Shown here: one piece after another, positions 9,901 through 16,913 of the stretch
How positions within the stretch are numbered: position 1 is the first letter of the stretch
How the letters are laid out: each line of letters opens with the position of its first letter
Source: Barnesiella merdipullorum
GTDB taxonomy: Bacteria > Bacteroidota > Bacteroidia > Bacteroidales > Barnesiellaceae
Reading direction: 5' to 3'
NCBI GenBank assembly: GCA_019116365.1
Contig: DXBT01000021.1
Location: 1 to 64,000 of the forward strand
Length of the DNA stretch: 64,000 nt
Made by a program: the position numbers and the translations under genes
Notes under the pieces: generated by a model
Database searches by the model: none
What the model saw: only the letters and a program-made list of their open reading frames with translations
What the model was told of the DNA's origin: nothing

Positions 9901-11350
9901 AAAGGAGAAACCCAACTTCTGGAAAGAGGCGGCCGAATACTCGTTGCGCGGGCTCATGATGGTGCGTAACGCCAGCGTGCGTTACCGCAAGACCAATACC
10001 ACTTCGTTGCCCCTCTTCTCGCCCAATGTAGGCGATATCTTTGGGCAATCGACCTCCTATGGCCCCATGTCGCCCGGCCTCGACTTTGCCTTTGGATTTA
10101 CCGATGAGAACTATGTCTATCGGGCCAAAGACCGGGGCTGGCTGTTGTGCGACTCGACGCAGATAAGTCCGGCCGTCATCGGGCACACCGAGGAGTTCAG
10201 TTTCGAGATAGCCCTCGAGCCCATACGGGGCCTGAAGATAAACCTCACGGGCAACCGCACCGATACCCGCAGTTCGCAGATGCAGTTCATGTATGACGAT
10301 ATGCCTACCACGCGAGGCGGAAGCTATACCAAGACTCACATCGCTTTGAAAACCGCCTTCAAGAGCAGTTCGTCGAAAGACGGCTATGCTTCGCAGGCCT
10401 TCAACGACTTCCTGCGCAACCGCGAGATAATCGCTTCGCGGCTCGAGGCCCGGTATGCCTCGGGCAATTATCCCAACAAGGGATTCATCGCCTCGACCGG
10501 TTTGGCCGGGCAACCCTACGATGCGGCCAACGGCGGGGTAAACCGCAGCTCGGCCGACGTGATGATACCGGCCTTCCTGGCAGCCTATTCGGGCATCGAT
10601 GCCCGCAAAGTGGGGCTGTCACCTTTCCCCAGTCTGGCTTCGATTCTGCCCAACTGGCGCATTACCTACGACGGCCTCATGCAGGTGCCTCTGATCAAGA
10701 AACACTTCAAGGCATTCACCTTGTCGCACACCTACCAGTGTACCTATTCGGTAGGTTCGTTCTCGTCCTACCTCAACTGGGTCGAGTCCGATGGCGACTT
10801 TGGTTTCATTCGCGACGAACTCTCGGGCAATCCTATACCCTCGTCGCCCTTTGACATCTCGTCGGTCATGATTACCGAGCGGTTTGCACCTCTCATTGGC
10901 CTGTCGGTTACGCTGAAAAACAACGTGACGGCCAATATCAAGTACAACGATACCCGCACCCTTACCCTCAACTCGGCCGCCGGCCAGATTGTCGAAGCCA
11001 CAACAACCGACTTTACCATCGGAGCCGGCTACAAGATTGCCAACTTCAACACCATACTCAAGTTGCGGGGGTCGCAAACCGGGGTCAGCAACGATTTGAC
11101 GCTCAATGCCGACTTCTCTTTCCGCAAGAACCAGTCGCTCATTCGCCGCATCGAACAGAACTTTACCCAGGCCACCAGCGGAACCCGCTCGACCATGTTT
11201 GAGTTCACGGCCAACTATGTGTTGAGCAAGCGCATCACGGTAGGGGCCTACTTCGACCACCAAATCAACACCCCGCTCGTCTCCTCGTCATCCTATCCGA
11301 TAACCAACAGTAACTACGGTATCTCGGTGCGCTTGTCGCTGGTGAAATAA
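3908..11350 (+). CDS. sprA: SprA, outer-membrane translocon of the type IX secretion system
   Basis: A 2480-residue protein, the usual length for SprA/Sov, the giant 36-strand barrel that forms the T9SS outer-membrane channel. Residues 1-24 look like a signal peptide (basic start, hydrophobic core, Ala-rich end). The rest is rich in aromatic residues and short alternating strands ending in a typical barrel terminus (GISVRLSLVK). An in-frame ATG at 3881 would add nine residues. The start at 3908 is preferred because AGGAG (3897-3901) precedes it by six bases and the signal peptide then begins MRKRIRIG. Its position after ruvA agrees with neighbourhoods I recall for other Bacteroidota. The CTD-bearing proteins elsewhere in the window would be its cargo. 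Other T9SS core genes (porK-N, porT, porV, sprE) are not in the window. Confidence 0.95.
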   Translation: MRKRIRIGTIIALAVSGLGAYSAFAALQVADPQNPPRNTVQATQNSQSGQPASDSIEMRFPVAKTVPESYDEIDQKAPVDLKNPSNLKTEVEYDPETNCYVIHTRVAGVDVTTPFMLSADEYNDYTLRKSMQQYYRERNAQNFAENSKSEFNFLDMNFSLGPLEKVFGPGGVQLTTQGSIELNMGLKYNKLDNPALPMSSRKKTYFDFDEKIQASVTAKVGDKMSFNMNYNTDATFDFDSKNLKLQYQGKEDEIIKNIEAGNVSMTTGSSLIRGSTALFGIKTTMQFGKLTATALISQQQSESKTVNASGGAQTTPFEIRADAYDENRHFFLAHFFRDNYDKFASKLPYVSSGVSINRIEVWITNKQGTYEESRNIVGFMDLAENTHIGNQHWISTTAQPNPMNNSNSLYSEIKNGYPDARNINLVTQALEPLSAYGIEGGQDYVKIESARKLSSSEYTLNEQLGYISLKSKLNADEMLAVAYEYTYNGQVYQVGEFSGDVTDTDQCLYLKMLKSSTISTSLPIWDLMMKNVYSLGAYQVQKDKFRLYIKYQSDSTGVAVNNIPEGNIADKTLLQVMNLDRLDANDTEYSDGIFDYIEGYTIQSSNGRIIFPVIEPFGSHLAEQIGNAAIAERYVYQELYDSTLTVAQQVSEKNKFIMTGEYKASSGAEISLNAMNVPRGSVVVTAGGMTLVENSDYIVDYAMGVVTILNQSIIESGTPISVSLENQSMFNMQRKTMLGLDLNYAFSKDFNIGATIMHLSEKPLTEKVSMGDEVLNNTLWGVNLSYNTSFQWLTNWLNKIPTVNATAPSTLALTAEFAQLVPHQSKTGSSQGTSYIDDFESTQTGLDLKSPYSWTLASTPYDTSSDALFPESRYSNDVRYGQNRALLSWYYIDRMFTQKNSTLIPSHLKNDLDQLSNPYVREVSVREIFPNKEINYGESTTLQTLNLSYYPQERGPYNLDADNLDEQGQLLNPSKRWGGIMRKMDYTDFESSNIEYIQFWLMDPFLDETQTNHKGGDLYFNLGEVSEDILKDGMKSFENGLPIDGDTTQIATTVWGKVSKRQSLTYAFDNTTGARAMQDVGLDGLSNDEEYGFSSYKDYLAKLETKLSPAVVEAMRQDQFSPFNDPAGDNYHFYRGHDYDDAQTSILARYKHYNGTEGNSRSTEEVEDSYYQSSKSVPDVEDINQDNTLNEYERYYQYRISLNPDSLVVGKNYITDKRETTVPLRNGQEGRAVWYQFKVPLSQPQKKVGSIQDFKTIRFIRMFLTGFEVETHLRFATLELVRGEWRTYDYALNQTANAPAQGNLDVSVVNIEENAGQVPVNYVLPPGVTRIIDPGQSQITQLNEQAMSLKVTDLPTGEGRAVYKNSGMDMRTYKRLQMFVHAEKLIDDVTNLRDGDVSVFLRLGSDSKSNYYEYEIPLSLTEPGNYSTYNTQDQEAVWPSSNMFDFPLSVFTDLKLERNAKKRQDNSGVTYQTRYSIYDPDKAQNKVTIVGNPSLSDVRTMMIGVRNNSNATKSITIWVNEMRLTDFDQSGGWAAKANVNLGLSDIATLNVAGHVETVGFGGIDQSLTERRLDDYYQYNIATMVELGRFLPEKIKLKAPLFYSLTEQRTSPKYNPLDQDILLKDALSNAGSKAERDSINNASIERSTVESLSLSGVMFDIRSKNPMPYDPGNFSLSYSYNRQSNQDPTTEFENTYDYRGSFTYSYTPFVKPWVPFKGLKSNSKHLKFLKEWELNYLPSNIAFNTNMSRYYYEQQIRDVSGSGGMALPTSVSKNFLWDRQLSLTWNLTKSLNFSLQTMTNAHIEEPAGVVNRELFPDEYQAWKDTVMSSIKNLGTPWNYNQTFNASYTAPFSKIPVLDYLAFTAKYNATYTWDRGAQISSDIELGNTISNQGQLNFDGRFNFEQLYNKSKYLQKINRRFSSSNRSNNMKKKERKFERTILLREDTTVTLRHNLNNKKVKVVARDDQGKRVALRTKVIDANNVMILDKGTQRLNVVITPGKEKPNFWKEAAEYSLRGLMMVRNASVRYRKTNTTSLPLFSPNVGDIFGQSTSYGPMSPGLDFAFGFTDENYVYRAKDRGWLLCDSTQISPAVIGHTEEFSFEIALEPIRGLKINLTGNRTDTRSSQMQFMYDDMPTTRGGSYTKTHIALKTAFKSSSSKDGYASQAFNDFLRNREIIASRLEARYASGNYPNKGFIASTGLAGQPYDAANGGVNRSSADVMIPAFLAAYSGIDARKVGLSPFPSLASILPNWRITYDGLMQVPLIKKHFKAFTLSHTYQCTYSVGSFSSYLNWVESDGDFGFIRDELSGNPIPSSPFDISSVMITERFAPLIGLSVTLKNNVTANIKYNDTRTLTLNSAAGQIVEATTTDFTIGAGYKIANFNTILKLRGSQTGVSNDLTLNADFSFRKNQSLIRRIEQNFTQATSGTRSTMFEFTANYVLSKRITVGAYFDHQINTPLVSSSSYPITNSNYGISVRLSLVK

Positions 11351-11412
11351 GCAGGCTTGATGCTTGCTCTTCACCACCGGTATATGCCCTCATCGAAGAG
11401 CGCGGGTGAGGG

Positions 11413-13998
11413 TCAGCGCAGTCGGTTGTTGTAGTTGATAAACTCGACAAGCACGTCGGCAGCCCACAAGTGGAGGTCGGTTGACGCCTCTCCCGAGAAT
11501 ACGATGCGGTAGAACTTGTAGGCCGGTCCGATGGCCTGCAAAGTGAGTCGGCCCGGTACATTCCCCGCACTTGACAATAGTCCCACAAGATTAAACAGAT
11601 TCTCGGCCTCGTTACCTCCCCAAAGAGACAGGTAGAGAATTTGCCCTTGAGCCGCCACTCGCAGGGTCAGCTCTTTCCACCGCTGGTAACTCCCGCTTTG
11701 GAGCGAGATGGGGCGGGTGAGCAATGCCACTTGAGTGGGGGTGTCGTGATTCTCTTTTTGCAGGTTATAAATGCCGTTCTGAATATCTTGCCCCAGCAGG
11801 TGCGTAGAGTCATACAAAAAAGAGGTATAGACTTGCGTCGTGCGATACATGTAGAGAGTAGGCAGATGAAGTACAATGGTATAGGGAAATTTGGAATGTC
11901 CGAAAATTAACTCTTTCTCGATAGGATTGTAGGCGACCATACTTTGAGGAATAAATTCCGAAAGAGGAGTAAGGTCGTAGGCGGCCTTCAGCACATTGGA
12001 TGCAGAGATCTGATTCAGCACATACTTGTTGTTTTCGTAAGGCATTTCGTCGAACGACAAGATTTGTTGTACTGTTGCTCCTTGCAGAATCGACAGCCCC
12101 TTGGGGGTGGCAAATGCAATGGTATCTTCCAGTGGAATGATGGGGTATCCCTTGGCAATAGGCTCGCGGCTCAACTGGTGCTGGGCACTGTAACAAACCG
12201 ACTCAGTCCCGTTTTGCAGGGCCCATATGCCCTCTTCGGTAAACAGGTAGAGGGGAAACTCGCCAAACTGTCCCTCCGATAAAGCTGTTGTGATGCTCGC
12301 TATCCCGGTGATGGCGCCGTTCGAGACCGAGTAGGTCTGTTCGGCCGGGAATACGAAAGGATTATCAGCTTTCGATACCCGCAGGATATTTTCCTGAGTA
12401 TAGACATCGTTGACGGGTTTGGGAACCTGTAGCGGCGTAGAGGCATCAACCGAGTCGTTGGGTAGGGTGATGGACGATAGCGACACGTCGAGATAGTCCG
12501 ACCGGTTTTCATACTCCGAGGGGGTGAGCAGGAACGAGCCCTTGTATCGGGCCGTCGGGCTCTTCACGACAATCTCCATCTTATAGGCATTGCTGTCGGG
12601 GTAGGAGAGAAAGGGCGACAGCTGGTTCGAGAAGTTCTCCAGTTCGCCGTACCATACGACCATGCTTTCGCCGCGCTCGGTTTTGAGATAGGTCGAGATA
12701 TAGGCCAGGACAGATTCCGTACCCTTTTCGCCCGTATCAAACAGGCTTAGCGGAAATCCGGTAAACAGTTTCTTGTTCAAGTTGGCCAGGTGCAGCCGCT
12801 GGTTGTGTACATAACTGATTTGGGCTCCGGTCGATAACAAGGTGGTATTGTCGGGCGAGAGGGGCTCTTCATGCACCAGCAAGTCGGTTCGCACCTTGTT
12901 CTCGATGTCATACCACTGCCCGTCTTTCAATTCGTCCCAATTTTCGATTGACGTGATTTTATAAAAAAGAGGACTTTGCAGGTAGCGTTTCTTGACCTCT
13001 TCCCGGTCCAGGAACGTAATTTCGCCTTTGAGCGAAAACGTAACCGTTTCGTTCGCCTCGGTGCGCTCGATGTCAAACACGAATCCCTCTCGCTTGGCGT
13101 CGGGTTCAAATATGGTGGCTTCGGGGGTAACGAAGATGTCGATACTGCGCACGATATCTTTCCAGTTCTCTAAATTCATTTTGTGGATAAAATACCGAAT
13201 ACAGTAGTTGTTGACGACGATGTCGCCCGCATGGGTACCTATACAGACGTTATTGCCATTGGAGTTGTTGATTCGTAGTTCTACCTTGTAGGGTTGTATG
13301 GGGTCGGGCTGCGAGAGCATGACGGGTACCGACGAATATATGCGACTGCCATCGTAGAGGGTAATCGCGTAGCGTACGAGAATAGGTTGTATGAAATAGT
13401 GCCGTTCCCAGGCCCGGTCCTGCAACTCAAAAAATGCATTGTAGTATTCCAGACTGTAATAGTCGGCATCGACCAGCTCGAGACGCTTGGGGTTGACATA
13501 TACGTCGTGAAAGTTATGTTCTTCCAGGTGGTAGGCGTCGGTTTTCATGGGGTGGATCGAAAACGAAATCTCGGGAATCTCGGGCCTCTCGCCCAGGAAA
13601 ATATATCTACTCTCTTTATATAGCAGGTAATAGGTATTCTCGGCACAGATGACAATGAGCGTATTGCCTATCGACTGCACCCCGATAACCTTTTGGCCGT
13701 TAAGCGCAAACAACTCTTTGGATTGAGGCGCTATCTTTTCTGTCTCCTTATAGACAAGAGCTTCGTAGTAAATGGCCAGGTCGTCGGTCGTGATATGGTG
13801 CTCTCCGTCGTAGCAGGTGTGCACATAGAGCAGGCGGCTGCCTTTTTGAGAGAGGGTGTACAGCAGTTCGGGTTTTCCCACGGGAACCAGGTGCCCCGAT
13901 TGGTTGCGCAAATTGATAATGGCCGAGCAATCGCCCGGCTTGGCTATCTCGGGCGAAGCCTGTCGGTTCATCCCGTTAAAGATTATACTCGATTTCAT
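11413..13998 (-). CDS. Uncharacterised protein resembling phage tail-associated beta-propeller proteins
   Basis: An 861-residue protein starting MKSSIIFNGMNRQASP with no signal peptide or membrane segment. The segment around residues 570-620 (FGEFPLYLFTEEGIWAL, then AFATPKGLSILQG) resembles proteins I recall from Bacteroidales phages and prophages, of the tail or DNA-stabilisation class. The N-terminal part also reads like phage structural proteins that gather constants from every gene (INLRNQSGHLVPVGKPELL). This is recognition by eye, not a database result. It stands alone: no terminase, portal, capsid, integrase or lysis gene is nearby. Its 3' end converges on sprA with 62 bp between them. 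Alternative: a cellular beta-propeller of unknown role. No strong ribosome site precedes the ATG. Confidence 0.75.
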   Translation of the reverse strand: MKSSIIFNGMNRQASPEIAKPGDCSAIINLRNQSGHLVPVGKPELLYTLSQKGSRLLYVHTCYDGEHHITTDDLAIYYEALVYKETEKIAPQSKELFALNGQKVIGVQSIGNTLIVICAENTYYLLYKESRYIFLGERPEIPEISFSIHPMKTDAYHLEEHNFHDVYVNPKRLELVDADYYSLEYYNAFFELQDRAWERHYFIQPILVRYAITLYDGSRIYSSVPVMLSQPDPIQPYKVELRINNSNGNNVCIGTHAGDIVVNNYCIRYFIHKMNLENWKDIVRSIDIFVTPEATIFEPDAKREGFVFDIERTEANETVTFSLKGEITFLDREEVKKRYLQSPLFYKITSIENWDELKDGQWYDIENKVRTDLLVHEEPLSPDNTTLLSTGAQISYVHNQRLHLANLNKKLFTGFPLSLFDTGEKGTESVLAYISTYLKTERGESMVVWYGELENFSNQLSPFLSYPDSNAYKMEIVVKSPTARYKGSFLLTPSEYENRSDYLDVSLSSITLPNDSVDASTPLQVPKPVNDVYTQENILRVSKADNPFVFPAEQTYSVSNGAITGIASITTALSEGQFGEFPLYLFTEEGIWALQNGTESVCYSAQHQLSREPIAKGYPIIPLEDTIAFATPKGLSILQGATVQQILSFDEMPYENNKYVLNQISASNVLKAAYDLTPLSEFIPQSMVAYNPIEKELIFGHSKFPYTIVLHLPTLYMYRTTQVYTSFLYDSTHLLGQDIQNGIYNLQKENHDTPTQVALLTRPISLQSGSYQRWKELTLRVAAQGQILYLSLWGGNEAENLFNLVGLLSSAGNVPGRLTLQAIGPAYKFYRIVFSGEASTDLHLWAADVLVEFINYNNRLR

Positions 13999-14347
13999 AG
14001 GACAGAAAATTTTCGGTAAAAGTAGTACCGAAGCTCAATCCTGTTTTGGCATGATGATACTCTTTGCAAGAGGGAGACTCCACCCGGTTGATTGATTAAA
14101 TCCCTGATAATAAAAAGCGGGGGAGAGTCTCCCGTTCCCCTTGTGAATGAGGGGAAAGGCGCATTTGCCCAAGCATAACCAATCACTTTATTTTTGCGCC
14201 ACAAATACAACATACGGCCAGGCACAAAGGTTCGCCCGCGAAAGACTGAAAAAGAAAAAATAGATTTCTGGTATCGATATTCTCGCCCGATAGCGAAAAA
14301 AATACGCGATATTTGCGTATCTTCGCTTGGAAAGAAAGATAGGCGCT
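13999..14347. other. Divergent intergenic region with an inverted repeat
   Basis: No convincing gene in these 349 bp. Near 14110-14130 lies a GC-rich inverted repeat (GGGAGA/TCTCCC) which, read leftward, is followed by GCTTTTTATT. It would act as a terminator or attenuator ahead of the gene starting at 13998. The right end holds the candidate ppx promoter. Confidence 0.5.
14318..14325 (+). promoter_or_regulatory. Candidate -7 element for the Ppx/GppA gene
   Basis: TATCTTCG, a one-base variant of the Bacteroidales -7 TAnnTTTG, 22 bp upstream of the ATG at 14348. The implied leader is about 16 nt. No -33 element is clear. Confidence 0.4.
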
Positions 14348-15247
14348 ATGGACAAACTCAATTTTGCTGCAATCGATATTGGATCCAATGCCGTGCGGTT
14401 ACTCATCAAGGGAATTTCCAAAGGCGAGAAAGTCACCGACTTGGCCAAAGTTTTCATCGTGAGGGTACCCCTGCGGTTGGGGCAAGACACCTTTACCAAA
14501 GGTCGCATCTCGACCGAGAAGACCGAGAAACTGTTGCGACTCATGCACGCCTTTTCGCAGCTGATGCAGGTATATAACGTCGTCGCCTATCGGGCCTGTG
14601 CCACCTCGGCCATGCGCGACTCGTCAAACGGAGCCGAGATTGTGCGCTACATCTCCGAGAAAAGCGGTATCCATATCGAGATTATCAACGGCCTCGAAGA
14701 GGCTCGCATCGTATATGACAGTCATATTGTGGATGAGTTTGAGCAAGACGGCAACTTTGTCTATGTCGATGTAGGCGGCGGCAGTACCGAGGTAAGCATC
14801 ATCAGCAACCGGGCGCTCTTGCAGTCACAGTCTTACAACATAGGCACGGTGCGTATTCTCAACAAGAAGTTGAGCCGTAGCGAACTCTTCCGCATGTATC
14901 GCGATTTGAAACGGGTCAAAGAGGCATATCCCCAAATCTCCATCATCGGTTCGGGAGGCAACATCAACAAGTTGCACCATCTGGCCAAGATTCCTTCGCA
15001 CGATCCTTTGACCGTCGAACGGTTGCTCGAGTTGAGAAACGAACTGAACAGCTATCCCATTGTCGATCGCATCGAACGCTTCGGGTTGAAGCCCGACCGT
15101 GCCGACGTCATTGTGCCTGCTGCCGATATCTATTTGCAGATTGCCACTCACATAGGGGCACAAGAGATATGGGTACCCACTATCGGCATTGTCGATGGTA
15201 TCATCTACTCACTCTGTGCCGACTATCTGAAGGAACATTACAAGTAG
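14348..15247 (+). CDS. Ppx/GppA-family exopolyphosphatase/guanosine pentaphosphatase-like protein
   Basis: A 299-residue protein with the ASKHA phosphate-binding motifs of the Ppx/GppA family: AIDIGSNAVRLLI (about 7-19), VDVGGGSTEV (about 141-150) and SGGNI near residue 205. The short form contains only the two N-terminal ATPase-like lobes and lacks the C-terminal HD-type domain of enterobacterial Ppx and GppA. The family hydrolyses polyphosphate or pppGpp, linking phosphate storage to the stringent response; which substrate applies here cannot be told. An in-frame ATG seven codons upstream (14327) was rejected because the conserved start begins MDKLNFAAIDIG. It converges on the next gene with only 8 bp between their stops. 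Confidence 0.88.
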   Translation: MDKLNFAAIDIGSNAVRLLIKGISKGEKVTDLAKVFIVRVPLRLGQDTFTKGRISTEKTEKLLRLMHAFSQLMQVYNVVAYRACATSAMRDSSNGAEIVRYISEKSGIHIEIINGLEEARIVYDSHIVDEFEQDGNFVYVDVGGGSTEVSIISNRALLQSQSYNIGTVRILNKKLSRSELFRMYRDLKRVKEAYPQISIIGSGGNINKLHHLAKIPSHDPLTVERLLELRNELNSYPIVDRIERFGLKPDRADVIVPAADIYLQIATHIGAQEIWVPTIGIVDGIIYSLCADYLKEHYK

Positions 15248-15255
15248 CCGCCCTG

Positions 15256-15906
15256 TTATCGGGCAGCCTTGTCCCACTTGGGCTGTTGGTCTTTCTTCAA
15301 GATAAAGTCGCGAATGAAGAGGGCCGTCTCTTCGCTGCCCAGAATCGAGGAGTCGATCGACAGGTCATACGACGAGGCCACCCCCCAACCCTTATCGGTA
15401 TAAAAATTGTAGTAAGAGGCACGCAGCTTGTTCTTCTTTTCGGCCAGCTCGATAGCCTCTTTGCGGGTCAAATTCTGCGAACGGCTCAAAATGCGGGCAA
15501 TGCGGTCCTCGAGCGGAGCATGTATAAACACATTGTAGCATCGCGGGTATTGACGCAGAATATAGTCGGCACAACGGCCCACGATTACACACGATTGAGT
15601 CTCGGCCAGTTGCCTGATGACATCGGACTGAAACTTGAAGATATACTCATTTGACAATCCACCGTCGCCCCACAGCCCGCCGGCACCCGTGAGCCAGTTG
15701 ATCGAAAACGAATTGAGCAGCGCACTCGGGGCCCGCTCGTCGGCCTTTTCGAAATACTCGGTACTGAGTCCGCTCGATTTCGAAGCTTCGTTAATCAATT
15801 CTTTGTCGTAGTAAGATATGCCGAACAAATCGGCCAGGCGACGGCCTATTTCCCGGCCACCGCTGCCAAACTGCCGGCCTATCGTGATGATGAGGTTATT
15901 GTTCAT
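15256..15906 (-). CDS. Cytidylate kinase-like family protein
   Basis: A 216-residue P-loop kinase of the cytidylate-kinase-like family common in Bacteroidota and Firmicutes. The nucleotide-binding loop is GRQFGSGGREIG (about 8-19). Further hallmarks are FGISYYDKELI, CVIVGRCADYIL near the middle and the R-rich lid (IARILSRSQNLTRKEA). The family is annotated by fold, and its physiological substrate is not firmly established; CMP is one possibility. The longer frame from 15936 adds ten residues with no similarity. The start at 15906 is preceded on its strand by AGAAAGG at suitable spacing. It stands alone between a convergent gene and a divergent one. Confidence 0.85.
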   Translation of the reverse strand: MNNNLIITIGRQFGSGGREIGRRLADLFGISYYDKELINEASKSSGLSTEYFEKADERAPSALLNSFSINWLTGAGGLWGDGGLSNEYIFKFQSDVIRQLAETQSCVIVGRCADYILRQYPRCYNVFIHAPLEDRIARILSRSQNLTRKEAIELAEKKNKLRASYYNFYTDKGWGVASSYDLSIDSSILGSEETALFIRDFILKKDQQPKWDKAAR

Positions 15907-16033
15907 GGTGCCTTTCTCTATTCGATTATTCAACAAACATACATTAAAAAAATAGGAAATCCTATATTCCTCTTCGTTTTTTTACCCTTCTGTACGCTTT
16001 TTAGCCGCTTCTACAAACTGTTTTTAAGAAATA

Positions 16034-16065
16034 TTTTGTGGCGACAAAAGTTTTTATTTAATTTG
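16034..16065 (+). promoter_or_regulatory. Promoter for the 125-residue protein gene
   Basis: TTTTG at 16034-16038, a 19-bp spacer, then TTAATTTG at 16058-16065. This is the spacing of the Bacteroidales sigma-ABfr promoter with one mismatch in the -7. The leader would be about 16 nt to the ATG at 16088. Confidence 0.55.
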
Positions 16066-16087
16066 TATCATTCAAAATAGGCAAACT

Positions 16088-16465
16088 ATGAATAACGAGT
16101 TGAAAAAAATATTGAGCAGCGACACCGACGGGTTACTTACCTATGAATACATAGCCAATCACATGGGTGCCTGCGACGACGATATGCCAGCTCTTGCCGA
16201 CAATATCATCCGGGTCGATCTCACCGGCCAGATTACGGTGAGTGCAGCCCTCTACCTGCATGCTACCGGGCCCGATAAATATCGAGAGGTAATCGACAAG
16301 CTTATTGCCGCCTCTTTGCAGAAAGACCGCGAGCGCAAGTATATTGGCGATTTGCTGTCGGGCATATGGGGCGAAGACTATAAATCGCACGTCGAAGAGT
16401 TGAATCGGCAGAGCGACAATTTCAGGCGCATTTACAAGCGGGTTTATGCCAACGACATTATTTAA
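16088..16465 (+). CDS. Small conserved-looking hypothetical protein (125 residues)
   Basis: A soluble, acidic 125-residue protein without signal peptide or membrane segment. The first half (to about residue 50) is rich in Asp and Glu. The middle holds a small-residue helix (VSAALYLHATGP) and the last third is a charged amphipathic helix (LNRQSDNFRRIYKRV). I do not recognise the family. It is supported as a gene by its own promoter with correct 19-bp spacing, a strong intrinsic terminator 30 bp after the stop, and codon use like its neighbours. It appears to be a single-gene transcription unit. No function is assigned. Confidence 0.75.
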   Translation: MNNELKKILSSDTDGLLTYEYIANHMGACDDDMPALADNIIRVDLTGQITVSAALYLHATGPDKYREVIDKLIAASLQKDRERKYIGDLLSGIWGEDYKSHVEELNRQSDNFRRIYKRVYANDII

Positions 16466-16494
16466 TAGGTATTCCCGATAAAAATAAGATAATG

Positions 16495-16544
16495 GCACGC
16501 CGCCTCTTCCCTGAAGTAGGGGAGGGGCGGCGTGCTGTTTGTTT
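16495..16544 (+). terminator. Rho-independent terminator after the 125-residue protein gene
   Basis: A ten-base stem GCACGCCGCC (16495-16504) pairs with GGCGGCGTGC (16526-16535). A second inner stem (CTCTTCCC with GGGGAGG) extends it, and a T-rich tract follows (TGTTTGTTTT). Confidence 0.85.
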
Positions 16545-16913
16545 TGAATGGGATAATGAACCGACATGGTTGTATATCAATGAAATAGAAAACGGGGAAG
16601 TGAATCGTAGAAAACCTTTTGCCCATCTTATGCCGATTGAGTGGAGACACTATAGTGTATGAATCCTTGCTCAATAAAGTCTCCGCACAGGGTTGTTATA
16701 TGTTAATGTTATACAAAAATGACCATTGTTGATTTTTGTATATATATTCGAAATTTGTAAAAAATCAATCTCTTTATGATAATATTTCGCTAAAATGTAT
16801 GGATATTAATAACAAATTATTATATTTGCCAATGATGAATTAATGGTCGTGATATTTTTGATGTAGGTACATGTAATGTGATTTTTCATAATAAACCTAA
16901 TAATATATTTACG
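16545..16913. other. AT-rich upstream region of the T9SS adhesin cluster
   Basis: No gene seen. From about 16690 the DNA becomes markedly AT-rich compared with flanking coding sequence, as expected for a promoter and regulatory region ahead of the adhesin cluster. Confidence 0.6.
16821..16828 (+). promoter_or_regulatory. Candidate -7 element for the adhesin cluster
   Basis: TATATTTG matches TAnnTTTG exactly and would give a leader of about 80 nt before the ATG at 16914. No clear TTTG lies 19-21 bp upstream. Confidence 0.45.

Noticed and set aside
8816..10513. A 565-codon minus-strand frame inside sprA
   Set aside because: sprA is continuous over 2480 codons with its own ribosome site and family length. 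The opposite frame has no start signal or motif.
11413..13998. A prophage around the phage-like 861-residue gene
   Set aside because: Both neighbours are cellular genes, and there is no integrase, terminase, portal, capsid or lysis gene or direct repeat flanking it.
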